From assembly GCA_037043235.1 (NCBI GenBank), contig JAWRVZ010000138.1, forward strand, positions 1,014,501 to 1,078,500: a stretch of DNA of 64,000 bases, in the 5' to 3' direction. Shown here one piece after another: positions 43,096 through 52,859 of this stretch. Each line of letters begins with the position of its first letter. Within the stretch, counting starts at the first letter, position 1. This DNA is from Rhodeus uyekii (lineage: Eukaryota; Chordata; Actinopteri; Cypriniformes; Acheilognathidae). Made by a program: the position numbers and the translations under genes. The notes beneath the pieces were generated by a model. The model was not told where the DNA came from. It saw only the letters and a program-made list of their open reading frames with translations, and ran no database searches.

Positions 43096-44501
43096 CCTAA
43101 AGCAATGGCTTCACCAGATACCATTGACTTAGGAAAAACGTCCTGGCAAACTTTTAGTCATCATAATGTTGTTACTGTACCCGGGTACAAGAATTTAGTA
43201 CCAGTGAAGGATTCAGCACGTAATGCATTTAAGACATTGGCTAAAGGCTGTAAAAAAGAAGTTTTATAGTCAATATTTCAGAATGAATTATCACAAACTT
43301 TGTGTTTTTAAGCCATACAGATGGGAAAACTGAAATAAAGCACCAATGTGACAATTTACCTTGTTCCTGAGATACCATAAACTGCAACTGTTCACATTTT
43401 CAAAATAATTCATAGTTTGTGTAAAATGATAAATTACCTGTTTTTCCTGATTAATTACTGGCATTCAGGTAATATAAAGATTTGGCAGACTGAATATAGA
43501 TAATAACCTATGGTGCTAGTCTAGGCTGATATTAACTGATATTGACTCTTTGGTGTGTTAGGCCTTTTTCACACTTGTAAGTCTATACAATTATTTTGAA
43601 CACTCACCTCCATGTGCTCCCTAGTTTTCATTCAGTGATACTGCACTGAAGAGTGTCAACAACCATGTCTAAAATAAACCTCCACAAACATATCTTTGGC
43701 CCAATAAAAAGTGTGTGAGCCACCCTGCTGTGATTTTTATTAATTTCTTACTCATTTTTTTTATAGCCTCAACAGTCAGGCTTCTGTGCCCCTTATCAAC
43801 ACCAAACTAAATGTTTTCTTTTGCCACAGAACATCTGATATTCTTAAAAAAAAGAAATTCATAATTAACTACATAAGCTACATACGGAAGAAATCCATTC
43901 ATATGCATTGCAATATGTAATTGATTGTAGAATAAACAAATCCATAAACATTTGATGAATTTAAAAATAGGGAGCGTAAGATGCTCTGCTCAACTCCCAA
44001 ACAAACTACACACACAAACTAAATGTTCGTTTCACCATATTTCCTTGCTTTCAAAGAGAGAAGTGTTGAATGCCCTTTTCTTTTAAACCAGTCTAGGGAA
44101 GATTCACACAGATTGCAGCCAACGCACACACTTTCACGTTGCGCAAGACACTTACTGAAGACTGAAGACACTCAAAGCTGCTGCTCCCGCTTTCCAGTGC
44201 ACTTTTATTATCCTGGTTCATCACACTTGATAGATCGATTCAATAGTGATACAGTCTGATCCAACTTGCATGAAGTTTATTACGACAGCTCATAATGTCA
44301 GCCAGTCATGTAATCGGGCTCCACGTGCCTGTATGAACTCACAACAATGTCTGGCGCCTGCTGAAATGGAAGATGGTGTCCTGATCTCTTCCCAGACCTG
44401 GATCAGGGCATCCGTGAGCTCCTGAAAGTCTGTGATGGTACTCAACGCTTTGGATTCTCCGATTCACAGTGTCTCAGTGGTTCTCAATCGGTGTATACAC
44501 A

Positions 44502-44533
<32 letters not shown>

Positions 44534-45324
44534 TAAAGCAAGTAAGATCTGCTGTTCTCATTTGCCAAATAGCCAAAACTCTGTTTTAATAGAGTTATCT
44601 CAGATGCTAACTTAATCTTACATTCCACCATTCTACATAAAAAACATTCCTTTTTTTAAACATTCCTTTTCTTTTCAATTTGAGTTACATTCATGGGTCA
44701 GCTGCTTCCTTTCTTGTTAAAGTAGCATTGTGAATATGGAAATTTGTTGTTAAATTATTGAACTAATATCTTACAATCTCAGGGGAATACAAATAAATAT
44801 TTTATTTAAAAAAAAAAAAATGTTTGGCAATTCCTGTCCTACGATGTTGAAGACTAGAAGTGAGGCAACGTGTCTTTGTTTAATATTTTATGCTTGTAAA
44901 ATAAGAAAAAACCTCTGAATAAGATTTGAGCACATTAAATGTGATGAACACTCCACTATGGACTATTAAACTTGAGATGCTTTCACATATGATTATAAAT
45001 AAAATGACTTGAAGGTTGTTTTTCGAAGTGATTTTTCACATGCTTTTACAGTGTAACACCTGATCAAAGAACACACAAAATGATATATGTTTTTGAACCC
45101 ATCTTAAAGACAATCTACCCCAAAATTAAAATTGTTTCAAATCTTTATGACTTTTTTCTGTGAAACATAAAACAATATATTTTGAGATTCTAATATTATT
45201 ATTATTATTATTTTTATTACTATTATTTTATTTTATTTTTTTATAGGAGCCAATATTGTTTGTGTCCCAATATTCAAAAAAAAAAAAGAAAAAAAGAATT
45301 GTGTTCCCCAGAAGTCGTCACCTA
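43096..45324. other. Intron with a DIRS-end fragment and microsatellites
   Basis: About 44160-44225 (GCTCCCGCTTTCCAGTGCAC, CCTGGTTCATCACA) matches part of the module at other DIRS ends. (CA)n then (GA)n runs lie at 44497-44531 and (ATT)n at about 45196-45230. About 45100-45180 resembles the interspersed repeat at 7.9 kb. The rest is unassigned. Confidence 0.45.
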
Positions 45325-45329
45325 ACTTT

Positions 45330-45700
45330 TGTTATATAGTGTGTGTGTGCTTGAGCTGGCGTGCGATGCGGATTGAAGCGAAGAACTCGGAGCTTCGAAC
45401 AAAAACACTTTAATATAGAACTGGAAAGTAAACCGCACATGGGAGTGCATAAAACAAGGGAGACATCCACACGTGACGCATCAACCTAACATCCACGATA
45501 ACATATAACAATCGAAAACTGGGGAGTGAACATGGAGAACTTAAATACTGGCAGAGATACAACTGGAACACAAAACACCTGTGACTAATAAGTGACAATA
45601 GTAGCTAATGAGTGACGATGAGAAAAGGAGCGGGGAACATGTGACGCAGACACGGCAAACTAAGAGTCCAGGGTGAAGTGACACAAACATGAACGTGACA
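45330..45700 (-). repeat. 3' LTR of the minisatellite LTR element
   Basis: Paired with 48547-48919; TG...CA ends on both strands and the 5-bp duplication ACTTT just outside at 45325-45329. Confidence 0.88.
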
Positions 45701-45784
45701 TCACACCCCCCTCCCTGCAGGCGCGATCTCGCGCCGGAGAAGAACAACACTGGGTGAGGGGGGCGGGACCAGCTGGATTACCGG

Positions 45785-46150
45785 CGGTGGCTCCGGCGGG
45801 ACGGGCAGGACCGGCTGGAGTGTCGGAGGTGGCTCCGGCGGGACGGGCAGGACCGGCTGGGGTGCCGGCGGTGGCTCCGGCGGGACTGGCAGGACCGGCT
45901 CGGGTGCCGGCGGTGGCTCCGGCGGGACGGGCAGGACCGGCTCGGGTGCCGGCGGTGGCTCCGGCGGGACGGGCAGGACCGGCTGGGGTGCCGGCGGTGG
46001 CTCCGGCGAGACGGGCAGGACCGGCTGGGGTGCCGGCGGTGGCTCCGGCGAGACGGGCACGACCGGCTGGGGTGCCGGCGGTGTCTCCGGCGAGACGGGC
46101 AGGACCGGCTGGAGTGTCGGCGGTGGCTCCGGCGAGACGGGCAGGGCCAG
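45785..46150 (-). repeat. 42-bp tandem repeat (14 residues), about 9 copies
   Basis: On the reverse strand each unit encodes PEPPPAPQPVLPVS or close variants. It is the most C-terminal block. The frame runs on to a TGA at 45701-45703, directly against the LTR, so the polypurine tract itself encodes the last residues. Confidence 0.9.
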
Positions 46151-46164
46151 CGGTGGCTCGGGGA

Positions 46165-46375
46165 AGTCCCGGAATTCCGGCGGTTCGGGCCACGGTAGCT
46201 CTGGCGGTTCGGGCCACGGCAGCTCTGGCGGTTCGGGCCACGGCAGCTCTGGCGGTTCGGGCCACGGCAGCTCTGGCGGTTCGGGCCACGGCAGCTCAGG
46301 CGGTTCGGGCCACGGCAGCTCAGGCGGTTCGGGCCACGGCAGCTCAGGCGGTTCGGGCCACGGCAGGTCCTCGGC
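46165..46375 (-). repeat. 24-bp tandem repeat (8 residues), about 8 copies
   Basis: Units encode PPELPWPE on the reverse strand. Copies are nearly identical, indicating recent expansion. Confidence 0.9.
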
Positions 46376-46409
46376 TGCTCGGGGGATCGGTTCTTGAGTC
46401 TCAAGTGAT

Positions 46410-46650
46410 TCAGCAAGTGATTCAGCCGCTCGGGGAAACGCTTCAAGTGATTCGGCCGCTCGGGGAAACGGTTCAAGTGATTCGGCCGCTCGGGGAAACG
46501 GTTCAAGTGATTCGGCCGCTCGGGGAAACGGTTCAAGTGATTCGGCCGCTCGGGGAAACGGTTCAAGTGATTCGGCCGCTCGGGGAAGCGGTTCAAGTGA
46601 TTCGGCCGCTCGGGGAAGCGGTTCAAGTGATTCGGCCGCTCGGGAAACAC
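46410..46650 (-). repeat. 30-bp tandem repeat type A (10 residues), about 8 copies
   Basis: Units encode RAAESLEPFP on the reverse strand. They share the core GGCCGCTCGGGGAAAC with the larger type B block, so the two blocks descend from one unit. Confidence 0.9.
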
Positions 46651-48215
46651 AGTTCATGTTCGGCCGCTCGGAGGAAACACAGTTCATGTTCGGCCGCTCG
46701 GAGGAAACACAGTTCATTCTCGGCCGCTCGGAGGAAACACAGTTCATTCTCGGGCTCTCGGGGGAAACACAGTTCATTCTCGGCCGCTCGGAGGAAACAC
46801 AGTTCATTCTCGGCCGCTCGGGGGAAACACAGTTCATTCTCGGCCTCTCGGGGGAAACACAGTTCATTCTCGGCCGCTCGGGGGAAACACAGTTCATTCT
46901 CGGCCGCTCGGAGGAAACACAGTTCATTCTCGGCCGCTTTCTGGGAAACACAGTTCATTCTCGGCCACTCGGGGGAAACACAGTTCATTCTCGGCCGCTC
47001 GGGGGAAACACAGTTCATTCTCGGCCGCTCGGGGAAACACAGTTCATTCTCGGGCTCTCGGGGGAAACACAGTTCATTCTCGGTCTCTCGGGGGAAACAC
47101 AGTTCATTCTCGGCCGCTCGGAGGAAACACAGCTCATTCTCGGCCGCTCGGAGGAAACACAGCTCATTCTCGGCCGCTCGGTGGAAACACAGTTCATTCT
47201 CGGGCTCTCGGGGGAAACACAGTTCATTCTCGGGCTCTCGGGGGAAACACAGTTCATTCTCGGGCTCTCGGGGGAAACACAGTTCATTCTCGGCCGCTCG
47301 GGGGAAACACAGTTCATTCTCGGCCGCTCGGAGGAAACACAGTTCATTCTCGGCCGCTTTCTGGGAAACACAGTTCATTCTCGGCCACTCGGGGGAAACA
47401 CAGTTCATTCTCGGCCGCCCGGGGGAAACACAGTTCATTCTCGGCCGCTCGGAGGAAACACAGTTCATTCTCGGCCGCTTTCTGGGAAACACAGTTCATT
47501 CTCGGCCGCTCGGGGGAAACACAGTTCATTCTCGGCCGCTCGGGGGAAACACAGTTCATTCTCGGCCGCTCGGGGGAAACACAGTTCATTCTCGGGCTCT
47601 CGGAGGAAACACAGTTCATTCTCGGCCGCTCGGGGGAAACACAGTTCATTCTCGGCCGCTCGGGGGAAACACAGTTCATTCTCGGCCGCTCGGAGGAAAC
47701 ACAGTTCATTCTCGGCCGCTCGGAGGAAACACAGTTCATTCTCGGCCGCTCGGAGGAAACACAGTTCATTCTCGGCCGCTCGGCGGAAACACAGTTCATT
47801 CTCGGCCGCTCGGGGGAAACACAGTTCATTTTCGGCCGCTCGGGGGAAACACAGTTCATTCTCGGGCTCTCGGGGGAAACACAGTTCATTCTCGGCCGCT
47901 CTGGGAAACACAGTTCATTCTCGGCCGCTCGGGGGAAACACAGTTCATTCTCGGCCGCTCGGGGGAAACACAGTTCATTCTCGGGCTCTCGGGGGAAACA
48001 CAGTTCATTCTCGGCCGCTCGGGGGAAACACAGTTCATTCTCGGCCGCTCGGGGGAAACACAGTTCATTCTCGGCCGCTCGGGGGAAACACAGTTCATTC
48101 TCGGCCGCCCGGGGGAAACACAGTTCATTCTCGGCCGCCCGGGGGAAACACAGTTCATTCTCGGCCGCCCGGGGGAAACACAGTTCATGGGGCTCGGCCG
48201 CTCGGGGATACAGTT
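46651..48215 (-). repeat. 30-bp tandem repeat type B, about 50 copies
   Basis: The + strand unit is ACAGTTCATTCTCGGCCGCT followed by CGGGGGAAAC. In the main reverse frame it encodes MNCVSPERPR. Most units are 30 bp, but three 31-bp units (containing CGCTTTCTGGGAAAC, near 46930, 47350 and 47475) and shorter units (near 46640, 47029 and 47895) shift the frame. Because the unit lacks stops in most frames, long ORFs appear in several reverse frames and on the + strand. Confidence 0.95.
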
Positions 48216-48500
48216 CATGGGGCTCGGCCGCTCAAGGAAGCTGTTCAGGCGCCGGAAGCACCGGTTCCCGGATCTCGGGCTGTGGAGCGGGGCTGGCGGG
48301 TAAATAGCGAACCATTGCTCGCCTGCACCCACTGGGACGTGTGCCCGGGACGACGCGCTCAGCCCGGCGCGGTAGAAACTCACAAGCGCGTTGTCCGGAT
48401 AGTGAGTCAGGCACGCGAGGTTCAGGAACTCGGGGGTATGAAGTTCCAGCGAGCGGTCCTTCTGCTGTAGCAGGAGCAGGGCTACAGCAAGAATATCCAT
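47886..48500 (-). pseudogene. Gag-like head of the minisatellite LTR element
   Basis: The ATG at 48500, 46 bp inside the 5' LTR, opens MDILAVALLLLQQKDRSLEL then HTPEFLNLACLTHYPDNALV and SFYRAGLSASSRA, a stretch recognisable in the N-terminal gag-like proteins of fish LTR elements. After about 85 residues it enters the type B repeats (RPRMNCVSPE) and stops at 47886 owing to an irregular unit. The intended protein probably continued through all repeat blocks to the TGA at 45701, in which case this copy is broken by frameshifts. A role as a structural particle protein is inferred from position only. Confidence 0.55.
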
Positions 48501-48546
48501 TTTGTTTGTTAAGTCTTTGTAGGCGACTTTGCCTGGTCGATTGTTC

Positions 48547-48919
48547 TGTTATATAGTGTGTGCTTGAGCTGGCGTGCGATGCGGATTGAAGCGAAGAACT
48601 TGGAGCTTTGAACAAAAACACTTTAATATAGAACTGGAAAGTAAACAGCACATGGGAGTGCATAAAACAAGGGAGACATCCACACGTGAAGCATCAACCT
48701 AACATCCACGATAACATATAACAATCGACAACTGGGGAGTGAACATGAAGAACTTAAATACTGGCAGAGATACAACTGGAACACAAAACACCTGTGACTA
48801 ATAAGTGACAATGGGAGAAGAGGCTAATGAGTGACGATGAGAAAAGGAGTGGGGAACATGTGACACAGACACGGCAAACTAAGAGTCAAGGGTGAAGTGA
48901 CACAAACATGAACGTGACA
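48547..48919 (-). repeat. 5' LTR of the minisatellite LTR element
   Basis: Partner of 45330-45700. ACTTT target duplication follows at 48920-48924. Confidence 0.88.
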
Positions 48920-48924
48920 ACTTT

Positions 48925-50067
48925 AGACCTACAGCATACTTTACTCTATATGTGGAAAGATTTTGATGGTGCTTTGTTAAAGATTTGCAACTTTATTTTT
49001 GCATAATATCCAGTTTAATATGAGAAGAAAAAAAGAGATTTTAAGAGGTACCTTGCCTTATTGTTGGGCTTGCGGAAGTTGGGATATGCAGGCTATGTAC
49101 AAGAGGAGCATGAAATTTAGGATGACACAGAATAATCAAAATTACACTATTTTATTTGACATATTTGGGGAGATATATTTCAGTCATTGTTGTCGACACA
49201 AACTATTCGAATTCATTTTAAATCCTCCAAGCTTAAAATTATACAAAAATGTTTCAAATTAAAACGTATTAGCCTAGACTACCACCATAGGTTATTTACT
49301 CATATTGTGGTATATCAATTGCTTCCGGTACCAGAATGCCTGTAATTAATCATGCTAAACAGCTCTGGGGATCTATCATAGGAATTGTTTGGAAAATGGG
49401 AACAGTTGCCGTTTATTTCTAACATTGAAACTTTTCAAAATAATCCACTAAATAAGCTGCACTTTGAGGAGCCTAAACTAATATTTTCAGTTGCTAACAT
49501 GAATATAACAGTTGCACGTTGTTTTGAAGACACGAATGGAGCCAAACCTTATACTGGCTCTTTCCTTAGACTGTGATGTTCAGATCACTGGCTCATTCAA
49601 ACTCAGAGTATATATTGAACAAACACAAACGTATGACCAACAAACACCTTTCATGCTTGGATCTTACAGTAAAACATAAAATGGACTTGCATTCCATTCC
49701 TGTCCAAGAGTTTCAATACATTCTTCATTTAAGCCCACCTCTTACATGAGCACTCTCAGGCATTAATGAATGACTTTGACAGTGAACATGATTTAGAACT
49801 GTGAAACCTGCATGTCTGGCCACTCATGACAGCGGCTGTACGCTGTCTACACTCAAAGTATATGTGGCTGCTATATCAGAAATGTATAATTAAAGTGAAA
49901 AATGCCCAGTTGTTAAGAATGGCTTGGTGGTTAAAATTTCTATGTGGCAAAAGGAGACTTAACCCACCATGCCCATCTATAGTCCCCACCTGGTACCTGA
50001 CTTTAGTGTTGAAATCCTCTTAAATCAGCTGTTTCACTAACATGGTCTCAACATTGTTCAGAGCCTA
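48925..50067. other. Intron, unassigned
   Basis: AT-rich intron. No gene or repeat family recognised. Confidence 0.5.
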
Positions 50068-50269
50068 CACTGTAAACCCTAAAGTTGAATCAACTGTTCT
50101 TTACTTAAACAATCAAGTAATCTTGACTAAACATTTTAATTTTGAACCCAAATCTCAAAAATATAATTTAGCTTAACTTATTTAACTGCAAAATACGTAA
50201 ACTTAAGATTTCAAGTGTTATGAACTCAAAATCTTGATTAATGAAAATAGCGCACGCAGGTCTCCCTTT

Positions 50270-50437
50270 GTTGTGATTGGCCATGCAAGGAGTTCTGTAT
50301 GGCAACAAGAGAACTAATGCTCTGATTGGTGGATATTTTCAAACAGCGGTCCTTCAAGCTTCGTCCGTTACTGCTGTTACTTTGAGGGAAATTCAAATCA
50401 AGAAAGGACTTTTCCATCGTGAGAAATCTTCAGTTCG
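50270..50437 (+). promoter_or_regulatory. Probable promoter and non-coding first exon inside the TIR element
   Basis: GTGATTGGCC (about 50274) and CTGATTGGTGG (about 50322) are CCAAT-type boxes in the same direction. The following sequence to 50437 is GC-richer than its flanks and ends TTCAGTTCG before GTAAGTTAAAG, a strong donor. The exon start is not determinable. Confidence 0.45.
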
Positions 50438-51142
50438 GTAAGTTAAAGTTATTTTCGTGTGATATATAGTAATGTTTTTGTGTGATATAAAATTTGAATG
50501 TTTAATGATGTGTTTCTATAAAACACAATGTAGCTTTAATTACAAATGTTTCCGGGTGAAAATTTGCTAATGTAGTGATTAACAACATTTTCACCGGTGG
50601 TTTTGTGATGGTATAACTGGCATATAAAATTATTCTTTATTAATATTGAAAAATGTTAGTTAATAAACATAATCATTGTTCAATATTGCGTTTCTGTGAG
50701 AAACAGGGCAGCTTCTTCTGAGAAAATTAGTGATGTTTTCCCCGCTCAAACTTTCCCACCGTCATTATTAATTAACAATATTTTAATCAGGATATTGTTC
50801 ATATTTGATTTGTGAGATGTAAACGTATTTTTTAAAGTCTTAATTCTTTATTTTTGTGCGAGAAAGAACATGGTAGCTACTGCTAAAACCAGCTAGTGAT
50901 TTATTTCTCCCAGTCAAACTTTGGCAATTAAATAATTAGATAACTTTTTAATATACTGTAGAAACATGGCCAACTTTTTGTACACTATTTGTCTTCAAAA
51001 GAAAAACTTTTATATTGCATCCAAAGTTGGGTTAGGGTTAGTGATTTGTTCTGAAAAACATGCATTGACAGTCATGATCACAATACTCTTTTCATAAATA
51101 TAATATATTAATGCCTGTTTCTTCACTTTGATTTTATTCAAG

Positions 51143-51343
51143 GACACCGATCTTCAGACCCCCAACTCCTTGCATTTGGCTTCCTCTGTTGAGATGATAC
51201 TTGAAGGACAAGTAGTGATGGACAACATGCAGGATCTCCTACAAGAAATGTGTTTTCCCTTCTGTCTCATTTACTCATTAGACTTGAATTACTCTGAGTC
51301 AAAATGTAGTTATTGTTACATTCATATGATCACTACATTTTAA
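51143..51343 (+). CDS. Coding exon of an unnamed fish multi-copy protein, C-terminal fragment
   Basis: After the acceptor TTTTATTCAAG the open frame encodes about 66 residues: DTDLQTPNSLHLASSVEMIL, EGQVVMDNMQDLLQEMCFPF, CLIYSLDLNY and a tail ending TTF before the stop. The pattern resembles the C-terminal segment (VVLE...VLDN..DL...FGLIYALNLDYP) of a large family of uncharacterised fish proteins that I have seen in many copies. The usual N-terminal parts are missing, so this is a deletion derivative. No function can be given. Confidence 0.45.
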   Translation, partial: DTDLQTPNSLHLASSVEMILEGQVVMDNMQDLLQEMCFPFCLIYSLDLNYSESKCSYCYIHMITTF

Positions 51344-51504
51344 CAATTGTCAAACTAAAAAATGTATAGTGTTTAAATTAAGAGCGACGAGTTCTACAAT
51401 TGTTGTAGTTAATGTGGGATATTGCATTATTTTTACAGCGCTGTACAGTGTGATTGTGACCCAATTCCATTACAGGATAATGTGCTAATATTTATTAATA
51501 TGAA

Positions 51505-51530
51505 AGGTTGACCAATAAAGACTATCAATA
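51505..51530 (+). terminator. Polyadenylation signal of the TIR-element gene
   Basis: GACCAATAAAGACTATCAAT provides an AATAAA hexamer about 170 bp after the stop codon, in the same direction as the coding exon. Confidence 0.5.
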
Positions 51531-51875
51531 ATCTCAGTATGTTGTTGTTTTTTCTAGTTTGGTATGTTTGCACAAAGCTTACAGTCAAAAATAAGAACTT
51601 TATAATTGTAATTTATAAATCATTTCTAATTTTAGTTTAATTTTTATCTTGAGTTAACTTAAATATGTAAGTACTTACAATTAACACCAAGTTAAGTGAA
51701 CTTGTTTGTTTAAGTGCATTAAATAAGCACCAAGTTAGGTGAACGTAACAATGTAAGTACATTCAACTTGAGCAACAAGTTAGGTGAACTTAAGCATATT
51801 TTTTCCATTACTCAATTGAATTGAGGGAAAGAGTTTACTCAATAGTTAATTGAACTTATTAGGGTTTTCAGTGTA

Positions 51876-52859
51876 GGTTATACAGTTTGTCCTGTCCACG
51901 CTGCAGCTTTACATTGCGCACACCAGACAGTTTTGACTCTCTGAGCATCTCTAGGTTTGTTTTTCGGAGACCACACTAAAGGTTTAATTGTGTTAAAAGA
52001 GAGGCTATCCCATTGGACGGTAGGTGTGATAGCTCTGGCTTATAGTTCACAGGATGTGAAGTGCTTTATTTTGATGGTCCCTTTTGAAAATGTTGTTGAC
52101 TATAAGTAACGTTTCACATACATCTCTACCAACTCTCATTAGAGTGTTTGTAGAGTATTGTAGATTGGTAGGGTTAGGGTTAGAAGTTGACATGTAGTTG
52201 TAAAGTTACTTATACTCAGTAGAATGTCTCTGGAGGAGAATCACAAGAAAGAATTATTAGATATTAAACAGACAGTCTTCTAATAATCTAATGAGTCATT
52301 AGATTCACACAATTACTCATAGCTAAAATAATGTTCAAAAGGGACCATCAAAATACTGACGCTTGTTCTGCAGCAGGATAGTATCCCTGAACAATATTGC
52401 CAGGTTTTGTAATCTGGTCAATCCTCTAACTATATTAAATCTATATTATATTTAAGAATTAGTTTTACAGTGCATCAGCCAAGTAAACTAGAGTTCTGCA
52501 TGGGCTTTAAACTGAAAAAGCCTGTACCAGCCTGTACCCGAGATCATCAGTCCTGACCCTACCCAACGGAAAACTAGATGTACTAGATGTTTTTAGCTTT
52601 GAGGCTGCAGATGAAGACTCTCCACTTTAATCTCAAGTTTAATAGTCGTGGTCTCCTTCTTTTGGTCCTCATACTGAGTTGTTGGTCAAAAAATGAATAA
52701 AAATAAGTCACTGCTATGGGTTATTGAAAATGGAGGAGGCTACCTCTCTCCACAATCCTTATTTACAAAAACGTTCTCTTACATCCCAAAGTTAGAACCT
52801 GGTGGGCCTTATCCTTGCTCGCATCTAACGGTCTGATTCTCTTTTAGAATAGAATGTTA
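51876..52859. other. Intron between mobile elements
   Basis: Contains the MITE at 52067-52355; otherwise unassigned. Confidence 0.5.
52067..52355. mobile_element. 289-bp MITE
   Basis: TATTTTGATGGTCCCTTTTG on the left is repeated in inverted orientation at the right (CAAAAGGGACCATCAAAATA ends at 52355). A second inner inverted pair (TATAAGTAAC and GTTACTTATA) lies inside. It has no coding capacity. Flanks show no clear duplication. Confidence 0.8.

Larger units (their letters stand above)
45330..48919 (-). mobile_element. Non-autonomous LTR element encoding minisatellite protein repeats
   Basis: LTRs of 371 and 373 bp (45330-45700, 48547-48919) begin TGTTATATAG and end CGTGACA, and ACTTT flanks both sides (45325-45329, 48920-48924). 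The polypurine run GCAGGGAGGGGGGTGTGA next to 45701 on the reverse strand sets the orientation. No standard TGG-type primer-binding site is visible after the 5' LTR (48546 downward). The interior has a short gag-like head and about 2.5 kb of coding tandem repeats, but no protease, RT or integrase, so mobilisation must come from another element. By eye the LTRs are about 97 percent identical outside two small indels. Confidence 0.85.
50068..51873 (+). mobile_element. 1.8-kb terminal-inverted-repeat element carrying a small gene
   Basis: The left end reads CACTGTAAACCCTAAAGTTG. The right end read inward is CACTGAAAACCCTAATAAGT. TA flanks both sides (50066-50067 and 51874-51875). Inside is a complete-looking transcription unit: two ATTGG boxes, a probable 5' exon with a GTAAGT donor, an acceptor, a coding exon and an AATAAA. 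No transposase is present. CACTG ends suggest an EnSpm/CACTA-like or similar element, but the superfamily is uncertain. Confidence 0.65.

Noticed and set aside
46651..48215. CRISPR array (about 30-bp repeats)
   Set aside because: Units are directly contiguous with no unique spacers, lie inside an LTR element, and the genome is vertebrate.
45754..48303. Giant + strand gene of 849 codons
   Set aside because: It is antisense to the LTR element's repeat protein, starts and ends within it, and exists because repeat units are multiples of three without stops.
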